Shown: positions 1 through 8,319, numbered from the stretch's first letter. The stretch: DNA of 21,072 nt from JANMDS01 sp031430575 (GCA_031430575.1 JANPBT010000065.1:1-21072), one strand, 5' to 3'. Translations and numbers: made by a program. Notes: generated from the sequence alone by a model not told the origin.

Positions 1-468
1 AATTTCTGCTGCGAATTTGCCAGTGCGTACCGTCCAGGCGGCCTGCGCCCAAACGATCCCCCGCGCTGTATTCGCTACGTACGAATTAGGGAACGCTTGG
101 GCATAGAGATCTACAAAATACGTATGTCCCAAGCTCAATCCCTCAAAAGCGCCGAGAAGCGACGAAATTTCTCGCTTGCTTGAATCTCGCTCGTATTCGG
201 ATTGCGCTTTACTCAACACTTTATCCAAAGCCTCAAACTTTTGACTAAACAGCAGACGATAAGTGTCAACGTAAGCCTGCGAACGATCGGAAAGAGGCAG
301 CGCGAGCTCATCGAATTCTGATGGTAGTTTCGAATGAAAATTATCCAATACACGGGCATTTAGCGCGCGTTCAAAATCAATGCGAACCGGCTCTCCTGGC
401 ACTGCGGCGAAGAGCAATGGGTTTACAGTAAACCCAACAGCAAAAATTAAAAGCAGAATAAATCGCAT
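1..468 (-). CDS. Partial exported protein of unknown function (DUF4034-like?)
   Basis: The frame is open from an ATG at 466-468 to the left edge of the window with no stop, giving 156 N-terminal residues; the C-terminus is missing. The start is supported by a GGGAG-type ribosome binding site about seven bases upstream. The first 22 or so residues (MRFILLLIFAVGFTVNPLLF) form a hydrophobic signal peptide or anchor, so the protein is probably exported. The mature part is helical and charged. It contains YVDTYRLLFSQKFEALDKVL and, further on, FPNSYVANTARGIVWAQAAW, which recall tetratricopeptide-like or DUF4034 proteins where a P-N-S-x-x-A segment precedes an alanine/tryptophan helix. That link is from memory and weak. 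It is transcribed divergently from the acyl-CoA dehydrogenase gene. Confidence 0.72.
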   Translation of the reverse strand, partial: MRFILLLIFAVGFTVNPLLFAAVPGEPVRIDFERALNARVLDNFHSKLPSEFDELALPLSDRSQAYVDTYRLLFSQKFEALDKVLSKAQSEYERDSSKREISSLLGAFEGLSLGHTYFVDLYAQAFPNSYVANTARGIVWAQAAWTVRTGKFAAEI

Positions 469-494
469 GACGCAACTCCCTCGGTATTTTCCAA

Positions 495-524
495 ATATTA
501 CGCCAAACAATCGATGGTTTTCAA
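495..524 (-). promoter_or_regulatory. Putative sigma-70 promoter for the leftmost gene
   Basis: On the minus strand TTGAAA (519-524) is followed after 18 bases by TAATAT (495-500), about 27 bases before the start codon at 468. It is a close match to -35/-10 consensus in the 178-base gap between two divergent genes. No comparable promoter was found for the plus-strand neighbour in this gap. Confidence 0.45.
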
Positions 525-646
525 TTCAACGCAGACTTTTAGACCCAACGACTACGCCAACCCGCGATACGCGGCAACCATTCACAATCGATGCGCGATG
601 GACTGCCAGACCGAACGCGATCCGCCGCTGCGGTAGCATTCAGCCT

Positions 647-1798
<1,152 letters not shown>

Positions 1799-1802
1799 TC
1801 AA

Positions 1803-2576
1803 ATGGCAATAGAAAAGATGTTTCGCCTCGACGGAAAAGTTGCGCTCATTACCGGTGCATCTTCTGGCTTAGGCGCGCACTTCGCGCGCACGCTCGCTCG
1901 CGCCGGTGCGCGCGTGGCGGTTGCCGCGCGGCGGGTCGATCGGCTCAACGCGCTCGTTGCAGAAATTGAAGATTTTGGCGGTAAGGCTGATGCCTTCGAG
2001 CTCGATGTGGGTAATGCCAGCGCGATTGCGGCCTGCTTAGATGGCGTGATCGATACCTGCGGCGCAGTTTCAGTGCTAGTCAACAACGCGGGCACTGCAA
2101 AAGCCAAGCCCTTTTTTGATCATACTGAAGCCGATTACGATGATGTGGTGAACGTCAACCTTAAAGGCGCATGGCTTGTGGGCCAGGAGACCGCGCGGCG
2201 CATGGCGGCTGCGAAATTGGGCGGCAGCATCATCAATATCGCCTCGATTATCGGCGAGCGCCAAGGAAAAAATACCGCGCCGTATGCGATATCAAAAGCA
2301 GGGCTGATTCAAGCCACAAAAGTGATGGCGCTGGAGCTTGCGCGCTATCAGATTCGCTGCAACGCGATTCTGCCGGGCTACGTCATCACCGATCTTAATC
2401 GCGATAATTTAGCTGGCGATGCAGGAGAGAAACTACTAAAGCGCATCCCCTCGCAGCGCTTCGGCACGCCGGAGGATCTCGATGGCACGCTTTTGCTTTT
2501 AGCCTCTGAAGCAAGCAAACACATTACCGGTGCGACGATCGCGATTGATGGCGGGCATTTGGTGAGCAGTCTATAA
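1803..2576 (+). CDS. Short-chain dehydrogenase/reductase (SDR)
   Basis: NAD(P)-dependent oxidoreductase of the classical SDR family (257 aa, usual length about 250). The Rossmann nucleotide motif TGASSGLG is at residues 17-24 and NNAG at 94-97. The catalytic set is Ser148 (in NIASIIGERQ), Tyr161 and Lys165 in YAISK, followed by the usual PGYV segment at 191-194. The C-terminus GATIAIDGGHLVSSL is typical of FabG-like reductases. The basic residues AARR after the second strand suggest NADP(H) preference, which is inference. It starts four bases after the acyl-CoA dehydrogenase stop with AAAGG upstream, so the two are probably co-transcribed, and its own stop is directly followed by the mgsA start. 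A role in reducing or oxidising a hydroxyacyl intermediate made by the dehydrogenase is plausible but unproven. Confidence 0.9.
   Translation: MAIEKMFRLDGKVALITGASSGLGAHFARTLARAGARVAVAARRVDRLNALVAEIEDFGGKADAFELDVGNASAIAACLDGVIDTCGAVSVLVNNAGTAKAKPFFDHTEADYDDVVNVNLKGAWLVGQETARRMAAAKLGGSIINIASIIGERQGKNTAPYAISKAGLIQATKVMALELARYQIRCNAILPGYVITDLNRDNLAGDAGEKLLKRIPSQRFGTPEDLDGTLLLLASEASKHITGATIAIDGGHLVSSL
2053..2070 (+). repeat. Dispersed palindromic element, consensus copy
   Basis: ATACCTGCGGCGCAGTTT inside the SDR gene, read in a third frame as DTCGAVS just before the LVNNAG strand. Confidence 0.85.
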
Positions 2577-2957
2577 ATGGAAGCCCTTAAATTTGTCGCC
2601 CTCGTCGCCCATGATCATTGCAAAGAAAATATGATCGCTTTCGCGACAACGCATGCTGCGCTTTTGAAGCGGCACCCGCTCGTAGCCACGCGCACCACAG
2701 GGGCGCTACTTATTAAAGCGCTCAATCTCGATGTGCTCACGATGCTTTCGGGTCCGATGGGTGGTGACCTGCAAATTGGCGCGATGGTGGCCGAAGGCAA
2801 AATCGCGGCGGTCATTTTTTTGCGCGACGTGATGACCGCGCAGCCCCACGAGCCTGATATTTCCGCGCTCATGCGCGCCTGCGATGTCCATAATATTCCG
2901 CTCGCAACCAACGTCGCGACGGCGCATTATGTTATCGCGGGATTAGCGGCGGTTTAG
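2577..2957 (+). CDS. mgsA: Methylglyoxal synthase
   Basis: Cytoplasmic enzyme that converts dihydroxyacetone phosphate to methylglyoxal and phosphate, bypassing lower glycolysis when phosphate is short. Of the 126 residues, LVAHDHCK (9-16) matches the N-terminal phosphate-binding segment, and SGPMGGD (58-64) carries the presumed catalytic Asp64 (Asp71 in E. coli). PHEPD (90-94) carries His91 and Asp94, and TNVATA (111-116) is the conserved end strand. The substrate phosphate loop reads ATRTTG (37-42), whereas E. coli has ATGTTG, so an arginine replaces a glycine. The protein lacks the roughly 25-residue tail of the E. coli enzyme, which is common outside enterics. Its ATG immediately follows the SDR stop codon (TAA then ATG), suggesting translational coupling. 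It ends ten bases before the convergent toxin pseudogene. Confidence 0.92.
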   Translation: MEALKFVALVAHDHCKENMIAFATTHAALLKRHPLVATRTTGALLIKALNLDVLTMLSGPMGGDLQIGAMVAEGKIAAVIFLRDVMTAQPHEPDISALMRACDVHNIPLATNVATAHYVIAGLAAV

Positions 2958-2967
2958 AAACGCTCTC

Positions 2968-3419
2968 TTACGTCGCAATGACTTGGATAGATTTTTTCCA
3001 GGCAGCGGCGCTAGAAATCCCGAGAATCCGCTTATCAAACGTCGCGAGCAAGCCGCCTGCTTGCTGCGCAATAGCGACGAGATAGGCATCGTTGACTTGC
3101 CGATGACCGACGGCGTTTTTAATACAGGCGCTCGCGCTGGCTTCGCAGGGCGCGAGCGCCTCTAAAAAGTATGTCCTGGCAGCGCCGCGATTTGCGCCGC
3201 GAGCCGCAGCGCGTCCACTGCCGTGACTGCTTCCCCGACGACTACAGGATTCATCGAGATGCGAACAAAACCAAGCTGCGTCAGCGTGCATGTAGCGAAC
3301 GCACGACTGCCATGTTGGCTAAACCACGCATGCGCCGTCGCATGGTGCATGTGCGTAGGCCATGCGAGCGCGACAAGCACATTGACATCAAGCAAATAGC
3401 GCGCGGACTTAGTGCTCAT
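2968..3419 (-). pseudogene. vapC: VapC-type PIN-domain toxin split by a frameshift
   Basis: PIN-domain ribonuclease toxin in two frames. The N-terminal part starts at ATG 3419 (MSTKSARYLLDVNVLVALAW), holds the first acidic residue in LLDVNVL and the family segment TLTQLGFVRISMNP, and ends LPGHTF then TAG near 3162. The remaining part, LEALAPCEAS onward, lies in the next frame and contains GHRQVNDAYLVAIA and LATFDKRI, which carry the other two acidic residues. It stops at 2968. The break falls in a run of five T on the coding strand (about 3168-3172). One more T would join the halves into one domain of about 150 residues with all the usual motifs. It may be a real inactivated toxin, a slippage-prone site or a sequencing error. 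The start overlaps the antitoxin end by 11 bases, as usual for vapBC. Confidence 0.82.
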
Positions 3420-3654
3420 CCAGAAGCCCCGCTTCGACTTCGGCGAGACCAAAGCGGTGCTGCCGCGCAGCTTTGGCCGAAGGCGCAAAGATCGGAAATC
3501 CTGATGATGTCGCGGGCGTTGCCCGCTTTTCCCGCCGCGCGACAGCTTCCAACACTAACTCAGAAACCACTTCGCCGAGAGAGGCCTCGCGCGCAGCGGC
3601 CAGCGCCTTTGCAGCAGAAAGCGCGCGTGGGTCGAAATTTAGCGTGGTGCGCAT
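3409..3654 (-). CDS. vapB: VapB-type antitoxin (ribbon-helix-helix)
   Basis: Small antitoxin (81 aa) expected to bind its promoter as a dimer and to neutralise the PIN-domain toxin encoded next to it. MRTTLNFDPRALSAAKALAA at the N-terminus matches the short beta strand and first helix of the RHH/CopG fold, and SLGEVVSELVLEAV gives the second helix. The tail FPIFAPSAKAARQHRFGLAE resembles toxin-binding extensions of VapB proteins (typically F-P-V-F-P). The start ATG at 3652-3654 has AAAGGGA about ten bases upstream. The gene overlaps the start of the toxin gene by 11 bases. If the toxin is truly frameshifted, this antitoxin remains alone as a possible autoregulator or as protection against related toxins. 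Confidence 0.85.
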   Translation of the reverse strand: MRTTLNFDPRALSAAKALAAAREASLGEVVSELVLEAVARREKRATPATSSGFPIFAPSAKAARQHRFGLAEVEAGLLDEH

Positions 3655-3690
3655 CGATGAAAATCCCTTTGTTGTTACTGAATAAGTGTA

Positions 3691-3719
3691 ATTTTATCGC
3701 ATCACGCATCACGCATCAA
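3691..3719 (-). promoter_or_regulatory. vapB promoter with direct-repeat spacer
   Basis: On the minus strand TTGATG (3714-3719) and TAAAAT (3691-3696) are separated by exactly 17 bases. The spacer consists mostly of 7-base repeats (TGATGCG on this strand; GCATCAC on the plus strand, 3699-3718, nearly three copies). Repeats placed between -35 and -10 are a likely operator for the RHH antitoxin. Confidence 0.6.
3699..3718. repeat. 7-base tandem repeat in vapB promoter
   Basis: GCATCAC occurs as two full units followed by a partial third (GCATCA). It overlaps the promoter spacer of the vapB gene. Confidence 0.75.
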
Positions 3720-3822
3720 CTAGAGTCATTTTGTTGACGCTCGATGTTGACGGTAATTGATGCGCCCTAGGTATGAGCGAAAAGAATTCTACAAACAGCG
3801 AATCAGTTTCGTCGCAACAAAC

Positions 3823-5619
3823 TCAGCCAGACTGCGCCGAAAACTGCAGCGCCGCCAACCGCTGATACAGCGGCGATGCCTCCATGAGCTGCGCATGCGT
3901 GCCCTCGCCCACGATCTTGGCATCATCGATCACGATAATTCGATCTGCGCTTTGCACGGTAGAAAGCCGATGCGCGATGATGAGCGTGATGCGTGGCTCG
4001 GCGCGGGCTTTGGCGGTGCGGGCGAGCTTTTCAAGGGCATCGGTGACCAGCGCTTCGCTCTCACTGTCGAGTGCGCTGGTGGCTTCATCGAGCAGCAAAA
4101 TTGGGCGATCCGCCAAGATGGCGCGGGCAATGGCCACGCGCTGACGCTGCCCTCCCGAGAGCCGCACGCCGCGCTCACCCAGCTCCGTATCAAAGCCTTT
4201 GGGCAACGTGCTGGCGAACTCAGTCACGTGCGCGGCATCGGCCGCAGCGATCACTTCAGCGTCGCTCGCCTCCAATCGCCCGTAGCGAATATTATCTTTC
4301 ACGCTACCTGAAAAAATCACTGGCTCTTGCGAGACGAGCCCGATCCGCTGCCGTAAACCCTGCGGCGCAGTTTTACGAATATCCACGCCGTTGACAGAAA
4401 TTTCGCCCTGCTGCGGATCATAATTGCGCAGCAAAAGCTGGAAGACCGTGCTTTTACCCGCTCCCGATGGTCCGACCAGCGCGACGACCTCACCGGGAGC
4501 AATCGTCAGTGAGAAATTCTGTAGCGCAATGGTGTCTGGGCGCGTCGGGTAGCGAAATTCAACGTTAGTAAATTTAATTTCTTTCACCCCATCAGGCAGC
4601 GATTGCGGCTGCGCTGGCGGGGCGATTTCAGGCGGCGTTAGCAGCAATTCGCGGATGCGCTCCGATGCCCCTTCCGCGCGCTTTAATTGCCCGAACACTT
4701 CAGCAATTGCGCCCACAGCACCGGCGACAATCACCGCATAAAAAATGAATGCAGATAGCTGACCAGCAGACATCGTGCCCGCAATCACATCATGACCGCC
4801 AATCCATAAAATCACCGATACTCCAGTGAATGCGAGCACGATCACTAGCGCAGTGAGTAGCGCACTCAAGCGCTCGCGCGTGGCAGAATTTTCAAAAAGA
4901 GATTGAATGCGGCGGCTAAATTGCGCCTGCTCGTAATCCTCGCGCGCATAGGCTTGCACGATCCGCACCGCGTGGATCGTCTCATCACTGCGCGCCATCG
5001 CATCGGCTAATTTCTCTTGCGTATCTTTTGATAATTTGCGCACTTTGCGCCCTAAAATCACCACCGGTGCGATCACCAGCGGCGTGCCAATTAGCACGAA
5101 GAGCGTGAGCTTTAGCGAAGTAATCGCGAGCATGACCAGCGCACCAATCATCATCGCTAAATTGCGCAGCGCCCATGAAAATGCGTTGGTAATCACACCT
5201 TCAAGCACTTGCGTATCGTTGGTCAGGCGCGAGAGCACATCACCCACCCGCTCTCGCTCGAAAAAAGCCGGCGAGAGCGAGAGCAAATGAGCATAGACTT
5301 TTTGCCGCACATCGTTGACCACGCGCTGATTGAGCCAAGCAATATTTGAAAAGCGCACATAAACGCCCACACCCTGCGCAATCGCGAGCCCAACCATCAC
5401 CAGCAAAATCGTATCGAGCATCTTGGCTTGATTTGCTGCAAAGCCGAGATCGACGACGCGCTTCAAGCCCTCACCAATCGCGAGCATCGCGCCAGCCGCC
5501 AGCACCAGCCCGACCATCGCCCAGGCCAATTTCGGCCAATATGGCTTGATACACGGCCAGAGAAATTGCACAACGGTAAGCGGGCTGCCCCGGCCTTCTT
5601 GCTGCTGCTTTTCGCTCAC
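3823..5619 (-). CDS. MsbA-like ABC exporter, fused permease and ATPase
   Basis: Half-transporter of about 598 residues in the inner membrane that works as a homodimer. The N-terminal membrane domain has about six hydrophobic helices (for example PKLAWAMVGLVLAAGAML, TILLVMVGLAIAQGVGVYV and LIGTPLVIAPVVIL). The C-terminal ATPase has Walker A GPSGAGKST (383-391), Q-loop SQEP, signature LSGGQ (487-491), Walker B ILLLDEA (about 507-513) and switch histidine in IIAHRLST. It resembles the MsbA-related lipid or drug exporters of proteobacteria; the substrate is unknown. A GTG start at 5619 overlaps the pyrC stop as GTGA with GGAAG eight bases upstream, so it is preferred over the GTG at 5634. The gene is probably translated from the pyrC message. 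Confidence 0.9.
   Translation of the reverse strand: MSEKQQQEGRGSPLTVVQFLWPCIKPYWPKLAWAMVGLVLAAGAMLAIGEGLKRVVDLGFAANQAKMLDTILLVMVGLAIAQGVGVYVRFSNIAWLNQRVVNDVRQKVYAHLLSLSPAFFERERVGDVLSRLTNDTQVLEGVITNAFSWALRNLAMMIGALVMLAITSLKLTLFVLIGTPLVIAPVVILGRKVRKLSKDTQEKLADAMARSDETIHAVRIVQAYAREDYEQAQFSRRIQSLFENSATRERLSALLTALVIVLAFTGVSVILWIGGHDVIAGTMSAGQLSAFIFYAVIVAGAVGAIAEVFGQLKRAEGASERIRELLLTPPEIAPPAQPQSLPDGVKEIKFTNVEFRYPTRPDTIALQNFSLTIAPGEVVALVGPSGAGKSTVFQLLLRNYDPQQGEISVNGVDIRKTAPQGLRQRIGLVSQEPVIFSGSVKDNIRYGRLEASDAEVIAAADAAHVTEFASTLPKGFDTELGERGVRLSGGQRQRVAIARAILADRPILLLDEATSALDSESEALVTDALEKLARTAKARAEPRITLIIAHRLSTVQSADRIIVIDDAKIVGEGTHAQLMEASPLYQRLAALQFSAQSG
4359..4374 (+). repeat. Dispersed palindromic element, exact core
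   Basis: CCTGCGGCGCAGTTTT without the ATA arm, inside the ABC exporter gene. It is read in the reverse orientation as KTAPQG between the Walker A and Q-loop motifs. Confidence 0.75.
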
Positions 5620-6656
5620 GTGATGAGCTTCCACGCGAGCGCTTCGCCTGCATCCATCGGCACGATTTCATCGCTGCCAAGCGAAAACTGCGCCGCAGGT
5701 ATCCACGATTCTTTGCGCAGCGTTACCGTGCCTGCGTTGATCGGCAGACCATAAAACTGCGCGCCATATTTCGCTGCGAAATCAGGCAATTTGTCGATTG
5801 CATTTGCATTTTCAAAGACCTGCGCGTAGAGCTCCAGCGCCGCGTGCGCGGTGAAGCACCCCGCGTGGCCGCAGCAGCTTTCTTTATCGTGCTTTGCGTG
5901 AGGCGCGGAGTCTGTGCCTAAAAAGAATTTAGGCGAACCCGAGATCGCGGCAGCAATGAGGGCTTTACGATCTTCTTCTCGCTTCAAAATCGGCAAGCAA
6001 TAGTAATGTGGGCGAATGCCGCCTTTGAATATCGCGTTGCGGTTGTAAAGCATATGCTGCGGCGTAATCGTCGCCGCCACATGCGCGGGAGCATCCATCA
6101 CAAATTGCGCCGCTTCTTTGGTCGTGATGTGCTCCAACACCATGCGCAGCGCGGGATACCTGCGGCGCAGATTCACCAACTTTTGCTCAACGAAAACGGT
6201 TTCACGATCAAAAATATCGATGTCTGCGTCGGTCACTTCACCATGCAGCAAGAGTGGTAGCCCGCACTTTTCCATCTCCAAAAGGGCGGCATCAGCGTGC
6301 GCCAAATCGGTGACGCCGCTATCACTATTGGTCGTCGCGCCCGCGGGGTAATATTTCACGGCATGGACAAACCCGCTCGCTTTTGCTTTGCGAATTTCGT
6401 CGGCGGTGGTTTTATCGGTGAGATATAAAACCATCAGTGGCGTAAAGGTGATCCCTTGCGGCACGGCGCTCAAAATGCGCCGCAGGTATTCCCCCGCTTG
6501 CTCAACGGTCGTAATCGGCGGTCGCAAATTGGGCATGATGATTGCCCGCGCAAATTGCCGCGCCGTCATCGGCACGACCGAGCGCATCGCGTCGCCATCG
6601 CGCACGTGGAGGTGCATATCGTCGGGGCGGGAAAAAGTAAGCGTGGGGATCGTCAT
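5616..6656 (-). CDS. pyrC: Dihydroorotase (class II, PyrC type)
   Basis: Zinc enzyme of de novo pyrimidine synthesis that interconverts carbamoyl aspartate and dihydroorotate in the cytoplasm. Length 346 aa equals that of typical proteobacterial PyrC. Metal ligands are visible: His15 and His17 in DMHLHVRDG, Lys101 (the carbamylated bridging lysine) in VKYYPAGATTNSDSGV, His138 in LLLHGEV and His176 in LEHITTK. Catalytic Asp249 lies in FLGTDSAPHAKHDKE. The start is ATG 6656; the ribosome binding site is weak. It overlaps the exporter gene downstream and lies 26 bases after the DUF1801 gene. Three copies of the dispersed palindrome fall inside it, read as EYLRRI, NLRRRY and IPAAQF, without making the protein longer than its relatives. 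Confidence 0.96.
   Translation of the reverse strand: MTIPTLTFSRPDDMHLHVRDGDAMRSVVPMTARQFARAIIMPNLRPPITTVEQAGEYLRRILSAVPQGITFTPLMVLYLTDKTTADEIRKAKASGFVHAVKYYPAGATTNSDSGVTDLAHADAALLEMEKCGLPLLLHGEVTDADIDIFDRETVFVEQKLVNLRRRYPALRMVLEHITTKEAAQFVMDAPAHVAATITPQHMLYNRNAIFKGGIRPHYYCLPILKREEDRKALIAAAISGSPKFFLGTDSAPHAKHDKESCCGHAGCFTAHAALELYAQVFENANAIDKLPDFAAKYGAQFYGLPINAGTVTLRKESWIPAAQFSLGSDEIVPMDAGEALAWKLIT
5684..5702 (-). repeat. Dispersed palindromic element, consensus copy
   Basis: AAAACTGCGCCGCAGGTAT near the 3' end of pyrC, read as WIPAAQFS. Confidence 0.85.
6156..6173 (+). repeat. Dispersed palindromic element, exact core
   Basis: ATACCTGCGGCGCAGATT in pyrC, read in the opposite orientation as NLRRRY. 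Confidence 0.85.
6472..6489 (-). repeat. Dispersed palindromic element, one-mismatch copy
   Basis: AAAATGCGCCGCAGGTAT in pyrC, read as EYLRRI. One core change (ATGCG for CTGCG). Confidence 0.7.
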
Positions 6657-6682
6657 AAGGTGAGATTTTGCCGTAACCGCGA

Positions 6683-7099
6683 TTACCCGTACCGGCGCTT
6701 GATTTCCGCGACGGAGCCCAACACCAATTGCTGCAACACCTTCACATCAATATCGCTCAAGCGCTTAAAATACAAACACGCTTTGCCCATCTTGTGTTTG
6801 CCGAGTCGCGCGAGCAACTGCTTTTGCTGCTCGCTCTCGGCTGCCAAATAGACCACCAATTCATTTTTACGCGCGGCGAAGCCAGAGATGCAGCTTTCAC
6901 CTTCGCGCCCACTTTCATATTTATAGCGATACAAACCGAAGCCCACAATCGTTGGCCCCCACATTTTTGGCTCTGCTTTTGTCCATTTAGTGAGCAAGCC
7001 GGCGAGCGCTTCGCAGTCGTTGCGCTGGCCTTCATTGGTGATTGCGGCAATGTGCGCGGCAACGCTTACTTGCGTCGCTTTCGTTTTATTCTCCGCCAT
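6683..7099 (-). CDS. DUF1801 (YdhG/YjbR-like) domain protein
   Basis: Cytoplasmic protein of 138 residues with the DUF1801 fold, whose biochemical role is not established. Recognisable features are the start AENKTKATQVSVAAHIAAI, the conserved MWGPTIVGFGLYRYKYESGREGE block (about residues 46-68), SGFAARKNELVVYLA, and LLARLGKHKMGKACLYFKRLSDID near the end. This order and length are those of ordinary family members. It is divergent from the binding-protein gene at 7211 and lies 26 bases upstream of pyrC on the same strand, so it may lead the pyrC-exporter transcript. No strong ribosome binding site is visible before ATG 7099. Its own expression signals should lie in the 111-base gap at 7100-7210, which also carries a copy of the dispersed palindrome. 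Confidence 0.88.
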   Translation of the reverse strand: MAENKTKATQVSVAAHIAAITNEGQRNDCEALAGLLTKWTKAEPKMWGPTIVGFGLYRYKYESGREGESCISGFAARKNELVVYLAAESEQQKQLLARLGKHKMGKACLYFKRLSDIDVKVLQQLVLGSVAEIKRRYG

Positions 7100-7134
7100 G
7101 GGGCATCTCGATTACGAAAGCACTCATATTACGC

Positions 7135-7152
7135 AAAACTGCGCCGCAGGTA
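7135..7152 (-). repeat. Dispersed palindromic element, intergenic exact core
   Basis: AAAACTGCGCCGCAGGTA in the divergent gap between the DUF1801 gene and the binding-protein gene, 59 bases before the latter's start codon. It is the only exact-core copy clearly outside coding sequence. Confidence 0.8.
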
Positions 7153-7210
7153 CACTTTTACCAATGAATTGCCAGTGGTCAATCGAATAACAGTAAACCA
7201 AGGAGACACG

Positions 7211-8188
7211 ATGAACCCTCGCCTCACTTCGCTTTTTTTCAGCCTCATTGCGGTCGCTGGGCTTGCCCCAACCGCAGCGGTGGCGCAAGAGTTTCCTGCT
7301 CGCCCGATTACGCTCGTTGTCCCCTACCCGCCCGGCGGCGCGACCGACACGCTCGCGCGCATCGTTAGCAAAGCCCTCACCACGCAATGGGGGCAAACGG
7401 TAGTGGTGGACAACAAAGCAGGCGCGGGCACCATCATCGGCGCGCAATTCGTCGCTAACGCTGCGCCCGATGGCTACACCATTCTCATCACGGGCAACAC
7501 CACGTTTACGATCAACGCAGCCTTGAAATCGAAGCTGCCTTACGATCCACTCAAAAGCTTCACGCCATTGGCTGCGATTGGCTGCAATTCGCTGGTGATG
7601 TTGGCAAATTTAAACGTGCCGGCGAGCAACGTAAAAGACGTGATCGCGATGGCCAGCAAAGACCCCGGCAAGCATGGCTACGGCACGTTTGGTCTTGGCA
7701 CCAGCACGCACTTTGCAGGCGAAATGTTTCAAGCCTTGAGCAACACAAAATTGAATCACGTGCCCTACAAAGGCAGCGCGCCCGCCATGGCCGATTTGCT
7801 CGGTGGCCAGATTCCATTTACGTTTGACACGACGATTGCCGCGGGCCCGCAGCTCGCGGCTGGGAAAGTGAAAGCCATTGCAGTGACCACCAAAGCCCGC
7901 TCAAAATCGCTGCCGAACGTGCCAAGCTTTGCCGAATCGGGATTGCCTGAATTTGATTTATCGATCTGGATCGCGCTCGTTGCGCCGAAAGGCTTGCCCG
8001 AGCCGATACGCGCCAAACTCGAAAAAGCACTTGCCGACATGACGCGCGACCCGAGCACCCGCGCCGAATTTGAAAAGGCCGGGCTTGATGTGGAATTCAA
8101 ACCCGGCTCGACCTACGAGCCGACGGTCACGAAAGAAACCGCGATGCTGAAATCATTTGTGCAGCGCGCGGGCATCGCGGTCGAGTAA
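7211..8188 (+). CDS. Bug/TctC-family periplasmic binding protein
   Basis: Extracytoplasmic solute receptor (325 aa) of the tripartite tricarboxylate transporter type. The first 24 or so residues form a signal peptide ending AAVA before QEFPARPI. The family hallmarks follow: PITLVVPYPPGGATDTLAR, VDNKAGAGTIIGAQ, PDGYTILI, HVPYKGSAPAMADLLGGQI and the C-terminal segment with FEKAGLDVEF. Ligands are usually carboxylates held by their carboxyl groups; this one cannot be named. ATG 7211 has a strong AAGGAGA six to twelve bases upstream; the frame extends further upstream but without family similarity. No TctA or TctB membrane genes are nearby, as for most members in Burkholderiales. It converges on the esterase gene across a hairpin-forming repeat. 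Confidence 0.93.
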   Translation: MNPRLTSLFFSLIAVAGLAPTAAVAQEFPARPITLVVPYPPGGATDTLARIVSKALTTQWGQTVVVDNKAGAGTIIGAQFVANAAPDGYTILITGNTTFTINAALKSKLPYDPLKSFTPLAAIGCNSLVMLANLNVPASNVKDVIAMASKDPGKHGYGTFGLGTSTHFAGEMFQALSNTKLNHVPYKGSAPAMADLLGGQIPFTFDTTIAAGPQLAAGKVKAIAVTTKARSKSLPNVPSFAESGLPEFDLSIWIALVAPKGLPEPIRAKLEKALADMTRDPSTRAEFEKAGLDVEFKPGSTYEPTVTKETAMLKSFVQRAGIAVE

Positions 8189-8203
8189 GCGTTGGTGAAT
8201 TTG

Positions 8204-8313
8204 CTCCCGCCCCCAGCGGGGGAGGGTTGGGGAGGGGGCAGTAGTACGCAAAAAATCGCTGTCGTTTCCGTTTAGCTTCCCCCACCCTAGCCCTCCCCCG
8301 CTGAGGGCGGGAA
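8204..8313. repeat. C/G-tract inverted repeat pair, intergenic
   Basis: The left arm (8204-8239, CCCGCCCCCAGCGGGGGAGG and on) and right arm (8277-8313, containing CCCTCCCCCGCTGAGGGCGGG) are largely inverted copies around a 37-base spacer. Each arm also folds on itself around an AGC/GCT centre. It lies between the convergent binding-protein and esterase genes and is followed by TTTTTT on the plus strand, so it may serve as a terminator. Three relatives lie inside genes. Confidence 0.85.
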
Positions 8314-8319
8314 TTTTTT
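8204..8319 (+). terminator. Possible terminator formed by the repeat
   Basis: The inverted repeat arms can form a long G/C-rich hairpin 15-125 bases after the binding-protein stop, and the right arm is followed by GAATTTTTT. The position between convergent genes supports a role in ending transcription from the plus strand. The stem is unusually long for a factor-independent terminator, so this is inference. Confidence 0.4.

Noticed and set aside
380..646. Longer N-terminus for the acyl-CoA dehydrogenase
   Set aside because: The frame is open, but the extra 89 residues have no family similarity, overlap a divergent gene that has a signal peptide and ribosome binding site, and exceed normal family length.
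3171..3737. Plus-strand open frame across the vapBC region
   Set aside because: It is antisense to the VapB/VapC reading frames, has no recognisable domain, and its arginine-rich composition is that of a shadow frame.
5684..5702. Dispersed palindrome as a transcription terminator or REP element
   Set aside because: Most copies lie inside intact genes, the stem is only five base pairs and there is no T-run consistently positioned for termination; classical REP sequences are extragenic and longer.
6728..7210. Longer N-terminus for the binding protein
   Set aside because: It overlaps the DUF1801 gene on the other strand, while ATG 7211 has a strong ribosome binding site and begins a clear signal peptide.
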